Of a stretch of 64,000 nucleotides of DNA, positions 1 through 8,972 are shown one piece after another. The stretch covers positions 496,001 to 560,000 of the forward strand of contig NZ_AP024898.1 of assembly GCF_024529975.1 (NCBI RefSeq), read 5' to 3'. Source of the stretch: Vibrio quintilis. GTDB lineage: Bacteria > Pseudomonadota > Gammaproteobacteria > Enterobacterales > Vibrionaceae. Position 1 is the stretch's first letter. Each line of letters opens with the position of its first letter. Below the pieces are notes generated by a model. The model was given only the letters and a program-made list of their open reading frames with translations. It searched no databases and was not told where the DNA came from. The translations under genes were made by a program, and so were the position numbers.

Positions 1-1807
1 CAATCAGGTTCGCTGCAAGAACCAGATCATATCCCTGATAATGTGGTTTCAGATTACAGGCATCGCCCTGAAGAAAGGTAATGCAGCCAGCGGTTTCATT
101 CAGGCCCAGCCCGGCCAGCGTGCGTTCCCGGTAGACGACCAGCTCTCCTTCATCGATCAGGCTGTAACGCAGAATGCCACTGTCTCTGAACTGGTTCGCC
201 AGATCGATAAAACGGGCAGAAAAGTCAATGCCGGTGACCTGATCGAAGTCCTGAGCCAGTTCAAATGAAGCGCGGCCAACGGCGCAGCCTAAATCCAGTG
301 CATGTCCGGTATGACGGCCATGCATGACCTGCCGGGCCAGTGTCGCTAATGCCTGATGAAAGTTTGCGACGCCGAAGTAGCTGTCACCATAATGAAATTC
401 AGCATATTCGGACAGCAACTTGTCGGTTTCATAGCGGGACACCGTTTGTTGCGGAATCTCTCCGCCAGCCACATAGCGGAACCCGGCATGCTGAAAGAAG
501 TGTCGCCGGAAAGCATAACGTGACCAGGGCAGGGCTTCGTTGCCGGTTGAGATCCACGAACCACCTTTCATCAGGTTATGCTGGTCGTCAAAGGTTGGCG
601 TTGTGAAGTCATCATAGAGCGGGTGAACATCGAATCCTTCATACGGATAAGTGGGCGTTTCTGTCCATTGCCAGACATTGCCGGCGACATCATAAAAATC
701 GCCCTGTTTAAAATGATCAACCGGGCAGCTGGATGCCCAGTGATGCAAATGCAGGTTCGCATCTCCCGGGTTGTCGGCCAACAGGTGCTGATAATCGCTG
801 TGGGCGACGATCCGGTGCCATTCATCTTCTGTCGGCAGCCGTACCGGCTGATTTATCTGGCCTGCTTTCCAGTGGCAAAATGCTTTGGCTTCATGATAAT
901 TGACTTCCACCGGCCAGTTCATTGGCAGCGGGATCTCCCGTGTCATCAGCCTCAGCTTCCAGCCATGATCCGCCGCGACCCAGAATTCCGGACAGCTTGC
1001 CTGAGCGTACTCACGCCATGCCCATCCTTCCTGCTGCCAGTATGCTTCGGTCTGGTAGCCTTGTGCTTCCACAAAATCGAGAAATTCCCGGTTGGAGACC
1101 AGAAACGCACTGGCCTGAAATGCCTCGATTTCTGCTTTGTGTTGCCCGTATTCGTTGTCCCAGCCATAAACCGGATCATGATAGGTTTTGCCCAGGCTGA
1201 CTTTGCCAGCGGGGACAGGCACCAGATAGTTGGCAGGGGCATCACCTGAGTGCTCACAGACAGGCCAGTCCGGACTGTCTTTTACCCGGCTCAGCTGATG
1301 TTGCCGGATGAGCACGGAAGAGGTTTCAAGATGAATACGCTCATGTTCGATTCCCATGATGACGGCCCAGAATGGGTTGGCCCAGTCAATCGGCAGGCTC
1401 AGCGGTGCTGTGCGGATAATTTGATCGACCTTGGTGCGAACCTGCACCCGGTATGCTCTGACTGCATCAACCGGCGGCCAGTCGTAATGGGTTTCGTCCA
1501 GATCATCCCAGCTCATTTCGTCAACCCCGATGGCAAACATGGATTCCATTTCCGGGTTAATCCGCTCTTCAACCAGACCAGCCAGCAGTAATTTGTTGAT
1601 AAAAAATGTTGCGGTGTGTCCGTAATAAAAAATCAACGGATGGCGCAGGGAAATTGGTTTTTGATAGAAACTTTCATCTGAAGCGAGCAGGGTAAATAGT
1701 GATTCATATTCATCATACGTGGTATGAAAATAATTCAGTAACTGCTCACGTGTGTGCCTGACGTCTGTTTCGGATAAACAGGGAGAAACAGGGAGCTTTT
1801 TATTCAT
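1..1807 (-). CDS. ovoA: 5-histidylcysteine sulfoxide synthase / mercaptohistidine methyltransferase OvoA (3' end beyond window)
   Basis: OvoA is an iron enzyme that joins cysteine to histidine C5 with oxygen in ovothiol biosynthesis; its C-terminal domain methylates the imidazole of the thiol product. About 602 codons lie in the window with no stop, so the end of the methyltransferase domain is missing. Seen: an N-terminal DinB-like helical region with the iron-binding HX3HXE motif (HERIHLE, H155/H159/E161), a formylglycine-generating-enzyme-like middle domain from about residue 195 to 460 (ending MKGGSW...RYAFRRHFF...GFRYV), and a SAM-binding start LDLGCAVGRASFELA near residue 500. The start ATG follows GAGGA at good spacing. 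EgtB of ergothioneine synthesis shares the first two domains, but the fused C-terminal methyltransferase argues for OvoA. It is transcribed away from the flavin reductase at 2371. Confidence 0.9.
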   Translation of the reverse strand, partial: MNKKLPVSPCLSETDVRHTREQLLNYFHTTYDEYESLFTLLASDESFYQKPISLRHPLIFYYGHTATFFINKLLLAGLVEERINPEMESMFAIGVDEMSWDDLDETHYDWPPVDAVRAYRVQVRTKVDQIIRTAPLSLPIDWANPFWAVIMGIEHERIHLETSSVLIRQHQLSRVKDSPDWPVCEHSGDAPANYLVPVPAGKVSLGKTYHDPVYGWDNEYGQHKAEIEAFQASAFLVSNREFLDFVEAQGYQTEAYWQQEGWAWREYAQASCPEFWVAADHGWKLRLMTREIPLPMNWPVEVNYHEAKAFCHWKAGQINQPVRLPTEDEWHRIVAHSDYQHLLADNPGDANLHLHHWASSCPVDHFKQGDFYDVAGNVWQWTETPTYPYEGFDVHPLYDDFTTPTFDDQHNLMKGGSWISTGNEALPWSRYAFRRHFFQHAGFRYVAGGEIPQQTVSRYETDKLLSEYAEFHYGDSYFGVANFHQALATLARQVMHGRHTGHALDLGCAVGRASFELAQDFDQVTGIDFSARFIDLANQFRDSGILRYSLIDEGELVVYRERTLAGLGLNETAGCITFLQGDACNLKPHYQGYDLVLAANLI

Positions 1808-2370
1808 ATTGTCCTCGTTAATGGCTGGTCCCCGGCAGCGACGGCATGACGACTGCACATATTAAACCTGTCGCTATGCTGCAGACAGATAGCTATCTTC
1901 AGGTGGTTCAGGTATAAGTGTTTTTACGCATATACATTCAAAGTGTAGACGTAAATCAGTAAAAAATAATGATAAGGGCCGCAATGAGGTATTCATTCGC
2001 TGTATACCCAAGCAATCTGAAGATGCAGGATTCAGCGTGCAGCCGAAAGGTACAGTTCAAGAAAAGGGAATGCAGGAATGTACCCACCTTTCAAATTATC
2101 CTGACGCAGACATGTGCCTTTCAGCTCACGCCCTGCGGGTGAGTTTGTCCGGATGATGAGCGTCGGGGAAAGCGCATCTCCTCAATACGATTCCGGCAGC
2201 GAATTATCATTCATTCTGACAAATGGCCCCTTTTTTATGATCTGTACGATAAATTTACCGTTTGTTTATATTCAATTGGGCTCATATTGATCTTCCTTAA
2301 GTTTTTCTTAAGAAACTGCAATTAAATTCGGCACTTAGTTTTCAACAGATTTGATTGAAGGTAGAAGCTG
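1808..2370. other. Intergenic region between divergent ovoA and flavin reductase
   Basis: There is no convincing gene in these 563 bases. The middle holds a copy of the dispersed Vibrio-type repeat (2003-2152). The last 120 bases are AT-rich and should contain the promoter of the reductase gene; a GGTAG ribosome-binding site sits just before its ATG. Promoters for ovoA would be near 1820-1980. Confidence 0.7.
2003..2152 (+). repeat. Dispersed intergenic palindromic repeat, long form
   Basis: It begins TATACCCAAGCAATCTGAAG and continues through GATGCAGGATTCAG, the left-end consensus shared with the copies at 35892, 45368 and 48453. The module CTGCGGGTGAGTTTGTC near 2134-2150 is also present in the 48453 copy. 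The right-hand inverted end is not obvious, so this copy may be truncated or degenerate. Confidence 0.65.
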
Positions 2371-3681
2371 ATGCTGAAATTAACGCTATTACTCATCGTC
2401 CTGTGGTTCCCTGCATTGTTATCCGGATTAGAAGATGCCGGTAATTTTTATTACTGGCGATATCAGCTGATTATGCTGACCGGGATTATAGGGACAGGGT
2501 ATATGGGCATAGCTTCTTTGCTTGCCGTGCGGTTTACGTGGACTGAAAAACTGGTGAAAGGGCTGGATAAAGGATATGCCATTCACAAAAAACTGGGCAT
2601 TGGTGCCGCAGTCGCACTGATTGCCCACTGGTTATTGATTAAAAGTGCCAAATGGCTGATTGCGGCCGGATGGATTGAAAAAAGAGTGCATCATCACCGC
2701 GAAGTGGAAGGGATTAACTGGCATTCACTGGCCAAAGATACCGGAGAATATACTTTTTATATTCTGCTGGTCTTTGTGTTGATCAGCCTGATAAGTTTAA
2801 TCAGCTACCGGCAGTTTAAGTACATTCACAAAGTGGCGGGGTTGTTGATGATTGCCGGGGCATTTCATTCTGTGTTCTTTCTGGACTGGAGCCTGCCTTC
2901 GGCAGGGATTGATGCGGTGATTGTGATGATTTGTGTGGCTGGCGTTGGCAGTGCGCTGCTTTCACTGAGTGGCAGAATTGGCAGCAGGAAAAAAGTATCT
3001 GGTGAAGTCACGCATGTGGAACGGTTTGTGCCGGACGGAGGCGAAAACCGGGTGATTCATTTTATCGTTCAGCTCACATCGTCACTCCGGTACCGGGAAG
3101 GGCAGTTCTGTTATCTCAATTTTCATGATGGTGAATCACCACATCCGTTCTCCGTGCTGAATTATGATCCGCTGGGCAACCGGCTGGAGTTTGCTGTGAA
3201 AGAGCTGGGAGATTATACCCGCAATATGGTGGAGACGCTGAAAACAGGCCAGCCGGTGACGGTGGAAGGCGGTTACGGACACTTTCAGATTCCGGAAACA
3301 GACCATCAGGTCTGGGTGGGTGCCGGAATCGGGATTGTGCCATTTATCTCCCGTTTGTACTGGCTAAACCGGCAGGCAGGCCGGCAAAAACGGCCTGAGC
3401 TGATTCATCTGTTTTATTGTGTCCGCGCAGAGAAAGAAGCTTTTTTTATCAAAGAAATCAAACGGCTGACCGATCAGCTGGATTATATTCAGCTGCATTT
3501 ATCCGATGCGGATAAAGGTGTGTTTTTATCGGCACCGGACATCACTGAAAAAATGGCCGGAAAATCATTTGATGTCAGTTTTTGCGGGCCGGACTCATTC
3601 GGCCGGCAACTGGCCGAAGCGTTGCAACAGTGGGGTTTACCTGCTTCAGCATTTCAGCGCGAATTGTTTAAGATGCGCTAG
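2371..3681 (+). CDS. Membrane ferric-reductase-like flavoprotein (FAD/NAD(P)H oxidoreductase)
   Basis: This 436-residue protein has an N-terminal membrane domain with several hydrophobic segments and histidines suited to haem ligation (residues 1-200, ferric reductase-like transmembrane family). A cytoplasmic FAD-binding barrel follows (HPFSVLNYD near residue 257) and then an NAD(P)-binding domain (VWVGAGIGIVPFISRL). The C-terminus, SFCGPDSFGRQLAEAL, is typical of ferredoxin-NADP reductase-like folds. The likely job is transmembrane electron transfer from NAD(P)H to an extracytoplasmic acceptor such as ferric iron or a quinone; the acceptor cannot be told from sequence. The ATG has an AAGGTAG ribosome-binding site. 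It stands alone, divergent from ovoA, and ends at a hairpin. Confidence 0.82.
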   Translation: MLKLTLLLIVLWFPALLSGLEDAGNFYYWRYQLIMLTGIIGTGYMGIASLLAVRFTWTEKLVKGLDKGYAIHKKLGIGAAVALIAHWLLIKSAKWLIAAGWIEKRVHHHREVEGINWHSLAKDTGEYTFYILLVFVLISLISLISYRQFKYIHKVAGLLMIAGAFHSVFFLDWSLPSAGIDAVIVMICVAGVGSALLSLSGRIGSRKKVSGEVTHVERFVPDGGENRVIHFIVQLTSSLRYREGQFCYLNFHDGESPHPFSVLNYDPLGNRLEFAVKELGDYTRNMVETLKTGQPVTVEGGYGHFQIPETDHQVWVGAGIGIVPFISRLYWLNRQAGRQKRPELIHLFYCVRAEKEAFFIKEIKRLTDQLDYIQLHLSDADKGVFLSAPDITEKMAGKSFDVSFCGPDSFGRQLAEALQQWGLPASAFQRELFKMR

Positions 3682-3690
3682 ATATTCATA

Positions 3691-3722
3691 CGCCCTCCGG
3701 ATGAGCTGATGACGGGAGGGCG
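3691..3722 (+). terminator. Hairpin after the flavin reductase
   Basis: CGCCCTCC pairs with GGGAGGGCG across a 15-base loop. It lies just past the stop codon of the reductase and between convergent genes. There is no clear T-tract, so termination strength is uncertain. Confidence 0.5.
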
Positions 3723-3831
3723 TGATGATTTCAGAGTCTGTTTTGTATCCGGTTCACCTGATTGATCTGAATGATACGTTTCAGGTTGTCTGGCCCGGCC
3801 ATATTTGAGCCTTGACTCAGATTTTTGTCAC

Positions 3832-5061
3832 TCAGGTACTTTTGTGCAGTGAGGCAAGTGGTTCTTCAGACTCTGTTTTTTCCTCTGCCACATCTTCAGT
3901 CACATCATCGGACTGCTGCCAGCCAAATCCGTTCAGTTGCATGAATTCAGCTTTCATTTTGTGGTAATAATTTTGTTGTGTCAGTTTCTCCGTGCGCATT
4001 TCATGCAACAGCATCCGGACACTTTCCTGAACCTGAGGCGATAATTCATATTCATCCAGCCGGATTAACCGTTCACTGTCAACCTGAATGTCCTGCGGGC
4101 CATAAAGTTTGTCTGTAAATAACCGCTGCATCTGCTGGTTACAATTTTCATTGGTTCCCCGTTGATCCAGTACTTTGCTGAGCATCATCAGATAAGGCAG
4201 TAATCCCGGAATACACACACTGGCACGGGTCATCAGCGCCTTGCAGACAACTGCGTAAGCGCCGCCATCAAAATTGGCCAGCTTCAGGTTGAGCGCGTGG
4301 CTGGTCTGATGAAGGTCGACCTTCGCCATGCCAAGCGTCCCGTTCAGATAGATCGGATAAGTCAGGGGCGAACCAACATAAGAAAATGCAATGGTCTGGC
4401 AACCCGGTGCAATGGATTCAGAATTGATGAGTGTATCCACCCAGCTTTCCCAGGCTTCACCACCCATGACTTTCAGGGTCGCATGAATTTCATCCTCAGT
4501 CGCAGGTTTGATGGTCGTTTCATGGCACAGGTCTGTGGCGAAATTAATTTCCGGGCAGGTGACTGACTGGGTTGTGGGTTTGAGAACGGCACGCCAGTAT
4601 TCATCCTGATCCGGTTGTTTGCGTTTACCAGATGCAATGCTGTAGATAATCAAATCAACTTCACCGTCAAAATAAGTTTCGATGGCTTCGATCACTTCAT
4701 CTTTGGTGGTCTGAGAGAAGACATCGCCCTGAATATTGATGGCTTCATAACCGGCTTTTTCAGCATATTGTTTGAAATAGAGGTTATTGTAGTAACCGGC
4801 ATTACCGGATTTTTCTGCTCTGGGTTGAGTATCGAGAGAAACCCCGATGGTTTTTGCACCGGCACCGCCGAAGGTCAGTGCAATGCGGGCCGCGAGCCCC
4901 AGACCAGAAGAAGAGCCGAGAATTAAAACCCGTTTGGGACCATGCTGAATCTGAGAAGCAGACTGAGCATACTGAATTTGCCGGAGAATAAACTGCTCAC
5001 ATCCGGCCGGGTGAGCCTGTTTTGCAACAACTCCCTCAATCAATGAATTTGTGTGCATCAT
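3832..5061 (-). CDS. fabV: Enoyl-[ACP]/enoyl-CoA reductase, divergent FabV family
   Basis: FabV reduces the trans-2-enoyl thioester in fatty-acid elongation using NADH and is commonly insensitive to triclosan. The 409-residue product has the N-terminal AHPAGCE signature, the dinucleotide-binding GSSSGLGLAARIALTFG, the SLASP-region equivalent (YSIASGKRKQPD) and the Y-X8-K active site (Y238...K247 in YLNGTLGMAK). It differs noticeably from the V. cholerae FabV I remember (N-terminus, SIASG in place of SLASP, and an acidic C-terminal tail ending EEPLASLHKST). It could therefore be a second, specialised copy. The start ATG follows AGGT at a suitable distance. It lies downstream of tesA on the same strand, separated by about 180 bases with a palindromic repeat. 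Confidence 0.88.
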   Translation of the reverse strand: MMHTNSLIEGVVAKQAHPAGCEQFILRQIQYAQSASQIQHGPKRVLILGSSSGLGLAARIALTFGGAGAKTIGVSLDTQPRAEKSGNAGYYNNLYFKQYAEKAGYEAINIQGDVFSQTTKDEVIEAIETYFDGEVDLIIYSIASGKRKQPDQDEYWRAVLKPTTQSVTCPEINFATDLCHETTIKPATEDEIHATLKVMGGEAWESWVDTLINSESIAPGCQTIAFSYVGSPLTYPIYLNGTLGMAKVDLHQTSHALNLKLANFDGGAYAVVCKALMTRASVCIPGLLPYLMMLSKVLDQRGTNENCNQQMQRLFTDKLYGPQDIQVDSERLIRLDEYELSPQVQESVRMLLHEMRTEKLTQQNYYHKMKAEFMQLNGFGWQQSDDVTEDVAEEKTESEEPLASLHKST

Positions 5062-5215
5062 TTGGTTTACCTGTTAGTGGTGAAACTTTGTTCACGTTAA
5101 CGTAAACAGTATAAATGTTTTTTGAGCCAGGGCATTAAACCCCCCATTTTATGCATCAATCCGGTGTTTTATGCAGCGGTGTTGGTGAAGTCTGAAGATT
5201 ATATTCATCCCATTT

Positions 5216-5239
5216 GAAGATACAGGTTGTTTGGGTATA
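5216..5239 (-). repeat. Short copy of dispersed palindromic repeat (right end)
   Basis: GAAGATACAGGTTGTTTGGG plus TATA is the inverted-end version of the TATACCCAA... repeat. It lies just downstream of the tesA stop codon and could form part of its 3' end. Confidence 0.55.
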
Positions 5240-5240
5240 G

Positions 5241-5843
5241 CTACATTAATAACGGGGCAATCTGTCTGGCAACGGTATCGGCAATCCATGGTTGCGCTTT
5301 GGCATTCGGATGCAGACCGTCATCTTTCATCCATTCCGGACGGATAATGACCTGTTCAAGAAAGAACGGAATCAGCGGTACCTGTTTGATATCTGATATA
5401 TTTGTATAAATAGCAGAAAATAACCGGCTGTAGCGTTGCCCGTAATTCGGTGGTATCCGGATTTGCATCAGAATCGGTTTGCCACCGGACTGAGAAATTA
5501 AATCAATGATCCTGACTAAGTTTTTCTTTGGTATGCTGGGAGTAAAGCCACGGAGACCGTCATTGGCGCCGAGTTCGATCAGCACGTATTCCGGCGCATG
5601 TTGTTTAAGTAACTTTGGCAGCCGGGCCAGTGCATTGCCGGTGGTATCGCCGGACACACTGCCGTTAATCACACTGACAGTCCGGTCGTGTTTTTTTAAA
5701 GCATCAGGTAATAAACTGGGCCAGGCCTGCTCAATCGGCATCTGATAACCGGCACTCAGACTGTCACCGAGAATCAGTAATTGTGTACATGTTGCCTGAG
5801 ATGAAAAAAGAATCAGCCATAAAAAGGATAACCAACGTATCAT
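5241..5843 (-). CDS. tesA: Multifunctional acyl-CoA thioesterase I / lysophospholipase L1 TesA
   Basis: TesA is a periplasmic SGNH hydrolase acting on acyl-CoA, lysophospholipid and arylester substrates. From the chosen ATG the product has 200 residues: a signal peptide (MIRWLSFLWLILFSSQATC), block I GDSLSAGY with the catalytic serine, the block II glycine in INGSVSGDT, block III GANDG, and block V DGLHPNA with the catalytic Asp and His. The frame could extend 13 codons upstream, but the shorter start gives a clean signal peptide and matches family length. Its ATG overlaps the oppositely directed ATG of ybbA within CATG (5841-5844). The tesA-ybbAP divergent pair is also found in E. coli. Confidence 0.93.
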   Translation of the reverse strand: MIRWLSFLWLILFSSQATCTQLLILGDSLSAGYQMPIEQAWPSLLPDALKKHDRTVSVINGSVSGDTTGNALARLPKLLKQHAPEYVLIELGANDGLRGFTPSIPKKNLVRIIDLISQSGGKPILMQIRIPPNYGQRYSRLFSAIYTNISDIKQVPLIPFFLEQVIIRPEWMKDDGLHPNAKAQPWIADTVARQIAPLLM

Positions 5844-6525
5844 GAAAAGCGCCCCTATAATCTCTGCCCGTTCACTGGTCAAGACAGTGTCTACGAATCA
5901 GCAATCTTTGACAATTGTTAAAGATGTGAGTTTTGATATTTTTCCCGGAGAAAGCGTTGCCATTGTCGGAGCCTCCGGTGCCGGGAAATCAACCCTGATG
6001 GCAATTCTGTCCGGGCTGGATATGCCGGTTACCGGTGAAGTGAAATTATTTGGCCGGCCGCTGCAGAGCCTGAGTGATGAAGAGCGGGCGGTGATTCGTA
6101 GTGAGTCTGTCGGGTTCATTTTTCAAAATTTTTTGCTGATACCAAGTTTATCTGCATTAGAGAATGTCACTTTGCCGTGTCTGTTACGCGGGGAAAAAGA
6201 GGACACAGAGCGGGCAAAAAGGTTACTTGATGCGGTTGGGTTATCGGAGCGGCTGCATCATACACCGGCACAGTTGTCCGGTGGTGAGCAGCAGCGGGTT
6301 GCGATTGCCAGAGCATTTATGCTCAGGCCTGCGCTGCTGTTTGCTGATGAACCGACAGGGAACCTGGATCAGACAACCGCAGAAAAAGTGATCGACCTGC
6401 TGTTCCAGCTCAATGAAGAAGCAGGGACGACACTGATGCTGGTGACCCATGATTTACAACTGGCAGATCGCTGTCAGCGCCGGCTGCAAATGCATGCCGG
6501 TCAGGTGGAGGAAATGATGTCATGA
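5842..6525 (+). CDS. ybbA: ABC transporter ATP-binding protein YbbA
   Basis: This 227-residue ATPase of the LolD/MacB-like class matches E. coli YbbA along its length. Seen: Walker A GASGAGKST, Q-loop FIFQNF, signature LSGGEQQRVAIARAF, Walker B LLFADEPTGNLD and the switch His in LMLVTHDLQ. It powers the large permease YbbP, with which it overlaps by 4 bases (ATGA), so the two are translationally coupled. The start codon overlaps that of tesA on the other strand, so its ribosome-binding site (AAGGATA) lies inside tesA. The transported substrate is unknown; the partnership with TesA suggests lipid-related export, which is inference. Confidence 0.92.
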   Translation: MKSAPIISARSLVKTVSTNQQSLTIVKDVSFDIFPGESVAIVGASGAGKSTLMAILSGLDMPVTGEVKLFGRPLQSLSDEERAVIRSESVGFIFQNFLLIPSLSALENVTLPCLLRGEKEDTERAKRLLDAVGLSERLHHTPAQLSGGEQQRVAIARAFMLRPALLFADEPTGNLDQTTAEKVIDLLFQLNEEAGTTLMLVTHDLQLADRCQRRLQMHAGQVEEMMS

Positions 6526-8972
6526 CAGGGACTTCATTTAACCGCTCGCTGATTCGCTGGAGTCTGAAAGAAATCCGTCACGGGCAGTTGTGGCTGGTGA
6601 TTCTGGCCCTGGCTTTAATCACAACCAGTATTTTTGCTTTGTCCGCGGTGGCAGCACGGATGGAGCAGGCGATTGTTAATCAAAGCAAAGATACCCTGAT
6701 GGCGGATACGGTGTTTATTTCACCCGATCCTGTCCCGGAGTCTTTGCTCGTCAGAACAGAGCGCCGGGGCGCTGAAACATCACTGATGACCCGCTTCTCA
6801 ACCATGCTGTTTAGCGGGGAAGGGATGAAGCTGGTGTTTGTGAAGGCGGTTGATCAGGCTTTTCCGCTGCGTGGACAGCTCCGGCTTTTCGACGGCAAAT
6901 CAGAACATGCACATGTCAAACCCGGAGAAGTCTGGCTTGATCCGCAAATCCTGACTGATTTGAACGTAAACATTGGGGATTCGGTTTTTATCGGTGATCT
7001 GGAGCGGCGAATTACCGGTGAAATCACTGAAGAGCCGGGGCTGAATTTCAACCCGTTCCGGCAAATGCCAACGGTGTTGATCCATCAGTCTGATGTTGCT
7101 GCAACAGGCACAGTGACGGTGGGCAGCCGGGTTCAGTACCGGCTGTTTATTAACAGTTCCGATCAAAATATTGCATGGTTAAAGTCGGCGACTGCACTCA
7201 GCCCGTCTGAGCGCTGGCGGGATGTGAGTGATTCGGGCAGAACCTCAGATATTTTTGAAAACGCGCTGCGTTATCTGTCGCTGGTTGTGGTGGTTACCGT
7301 GCTGATCGCTATGATTACATTGCTGTTCACCTGCCAGAATTATGTGGCGTCCCGCAAACAGACTGTGGCGATGCTGAAGAGTTTAGGTGCGACCAGAAAA
7401 TGGATCCGCCACTGGCTGCTGATTCAGATGGCGCTGTTGCTGAGTATTGCGCTGGCGATTGGTTTACCGGCCGGGTATCTGCTTGAGTTGATACTCCATA
7501 TTCCGCTGCGCGGCGTACTGCCTTCACCATTACCTGATTTAGGGTTCGGACCGTTATGGACGACTGTGCTGGTGCTGTTACTGGTCGCTGTTCCCGGTTT
7601 TGGAATTTCGCTGTATCAGCTGGTTCATGTGAAAGCCGGAGAAGTGTTGCAAAGTGGCGTGTCTCCGGCCTTATCCGCCTTTATGCGCTGGGGATTTTTT
7701 CTGATTCCGCTGTGCGGGGTGGCGGTCTTTTTCGGCAAGAATACCTTTCTGTGGGTGGTGCTGGCCGGGATTGCCGTGGTGCTGATTCTGAGCGCCGGGG
7801 CCGGTGTTTTGGTATTAAAAGCGCTGGAGAAATTTCCGTTATCTTCTTCCTTTATTCTTGCCCTGCGCAGAATGAGCCGCGCCCCTTTAATGACCGGTAT
7901 ACAGTTAAGTGCGCTGGCGTTGTCTCTGATGTTGTTTGCTGTGCTGTGGATCGTCCGGACTGATTTACTGGCCGACTGGACAGGGATCTTCCCTGAGGAT
8001 GCGCCGAATGTATTTGCCATCAATATCAGTACTGAAGAGAAAGACAATTATCTTCAGCAGCTGGATACAATGCAGCTTGAGCATTCGCCATTATTTCCTA
8101 TGGTTCGGGGGCGGCTTTATAAAATTAACGGTACTGATGCCAAAGTCTATGCCGGTGGTGCGCAGGCGAGTGATATTTTCCGCCGGGAAGTCAATTTTAC
8201 CTGGGCACAGTCACTGCCTGTATATAACCAGATTATCGATGGTCAGTGGGTGCCTGAGCAGGGCGTGTCGGTTGAATCCGGTGTGGCTGAAGATTTAAAG
8301 ATAAAGGTCGGCGACTCGCTGGAATTTCGTATTAATAATCAGGCGATCATTGCGAAGGTTAATTCAATCCGTCACGTCGACTGGCGCGATCTGAAACCGA
8401 ATTTCTACTTTATTTTATCTCCTGATCTGACCGGCACTTTGGCCCGCAGCTGGTTGTTGAGTTTCCGGACCGGAAAAGATTCTGTCCGGCAGATGTCGGC
8501 ACTGGCGCATCAGTTTCCGACTGTCAGCCTGATTGATATGCGTCGGATCACCACGAAGATTCAGCAGATTCTGAACAGGATTATCTGGGCGGTCTCTGTC
8601 CTGACCGGCATGAGCCTGTTTGCCGGGCTACTGCTGATTTATACTTTACTGAGACTGAGCCTTGACCAGCGCCGCAGTGAAATGAAGTTATATCGCACTC
8701 TTGGGATGAGCGATAAGCGTCTGCGCTGGACGCTCTGGGCTGAATTCGGGCTGTTGGCGCTGACTGCAGGCATGATATCCGGCTTTAGTGCCGACGGCGT
8801 CGTTGCTGTGCTGGTTTCTTATGGCTTTGATTTAACAGCCCGTCCTCATTATTTGCTGTGGATTCTTCAGCCGGTGGTGGCATGTGTGATGGTCATGCTG
8901 GTTGTCTTTCACTTATTCCATTACTTGAATAATAAAAATCATCAACAGAATACTTTCCCCAGCAGTGAGTAA
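6522..8972 (+). CDS. ybbP: ABC transporter permease YbbP (FtsX family)
   Basis: This 816-residue inner-membrane protein has about ten membrane segments arranged as two FtsX-type modules. One transmembrane segment is at the N-terminus, a periplasmic domain follows (residues 50-240), then membrane clusters around 255-340, 380-490 and 695-800. The sequence PSPLPDLGFGPLW and the terminal FtsX domain (LRLSLDQRRSEMKLYRTLGM) fit E. coli YbbP (about 804 residues). It forms a complex with YbbA. The stop is followed at once by a hairpin (8982-9004). Confidence 0.9.
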   Translation: MTGTSFNRSLIRWSLKEIRHGQLWLVILALALITTSIFALSAVAARMEQAIVNQSKDTLMADTVFISPDPVPESLLVRTERRGAETSLMTRFSTMLFSGEGMKLVFVKAVDQAFPLRGQLRLFDGKSEHAHVKPGEVWLDPQILTDLNVNIGDSVFIGDLERRITGEITEEPGLNFNPFRQMPTVLIHQSDVAATGTVTVGSRVQYRLFINSSDQNIAWLKSATALSPSERWRDVSDSGRTSDIFENALRYLSLVVVVTVLIAMITLLFTCQNYVASRKQTVAMLKSLGATRKWIRHWLLIQMALLLSIALAIGLPAGYLLELILHIPLRGVLPSPLPDLGFGPLWTTVLVLLLVAVPGFGISLYQLVHVKAGEVLQSGVSPALSAFMRWGFFLIPLCGVAVFFGKNTFLWVVLAGIAVVLILSAGAGVLVLKALEKFPLSSSFILALRRMSRAPLMTGIQLSALALSLMLFAVLWIVRTDLLADWTGIFPEDAPNVFAINISTEEKDNYLQQLDTMQLEHSPLFPMVRGRLYKINGTDAKVYAGGAQASDIFRREVNFTWAQSLPVYNQIIDGQWVPEQGVSVESGVAEDLKIKVGDSLEFRINNQAIIAKVNSIRHVDWRDLKPNFYFILSPDLTGTLARSWLLSFRTGKDSVRQMSALAHQFPTVSLIDMRRITTKIQQILNRIIWAVSVLTGMSLFAGLLLIYTLLRLSLDQRRSEMKLYRTLGMSDKRLRWTLWAEFGLLALTAGMISGFSADGVVAVLVSYGFDLTARPHYLLWILQPVVACVMVMLVVFHLFHYLNNKNHQQNTFPSSE

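Noticed and set aside
578..1249. A 223-codon forward frame and other forward frames over 1-1600
   Set aside because: They lie antisense to ovoA, whose reverse-strand protein shows clear conserved motifs throughout.
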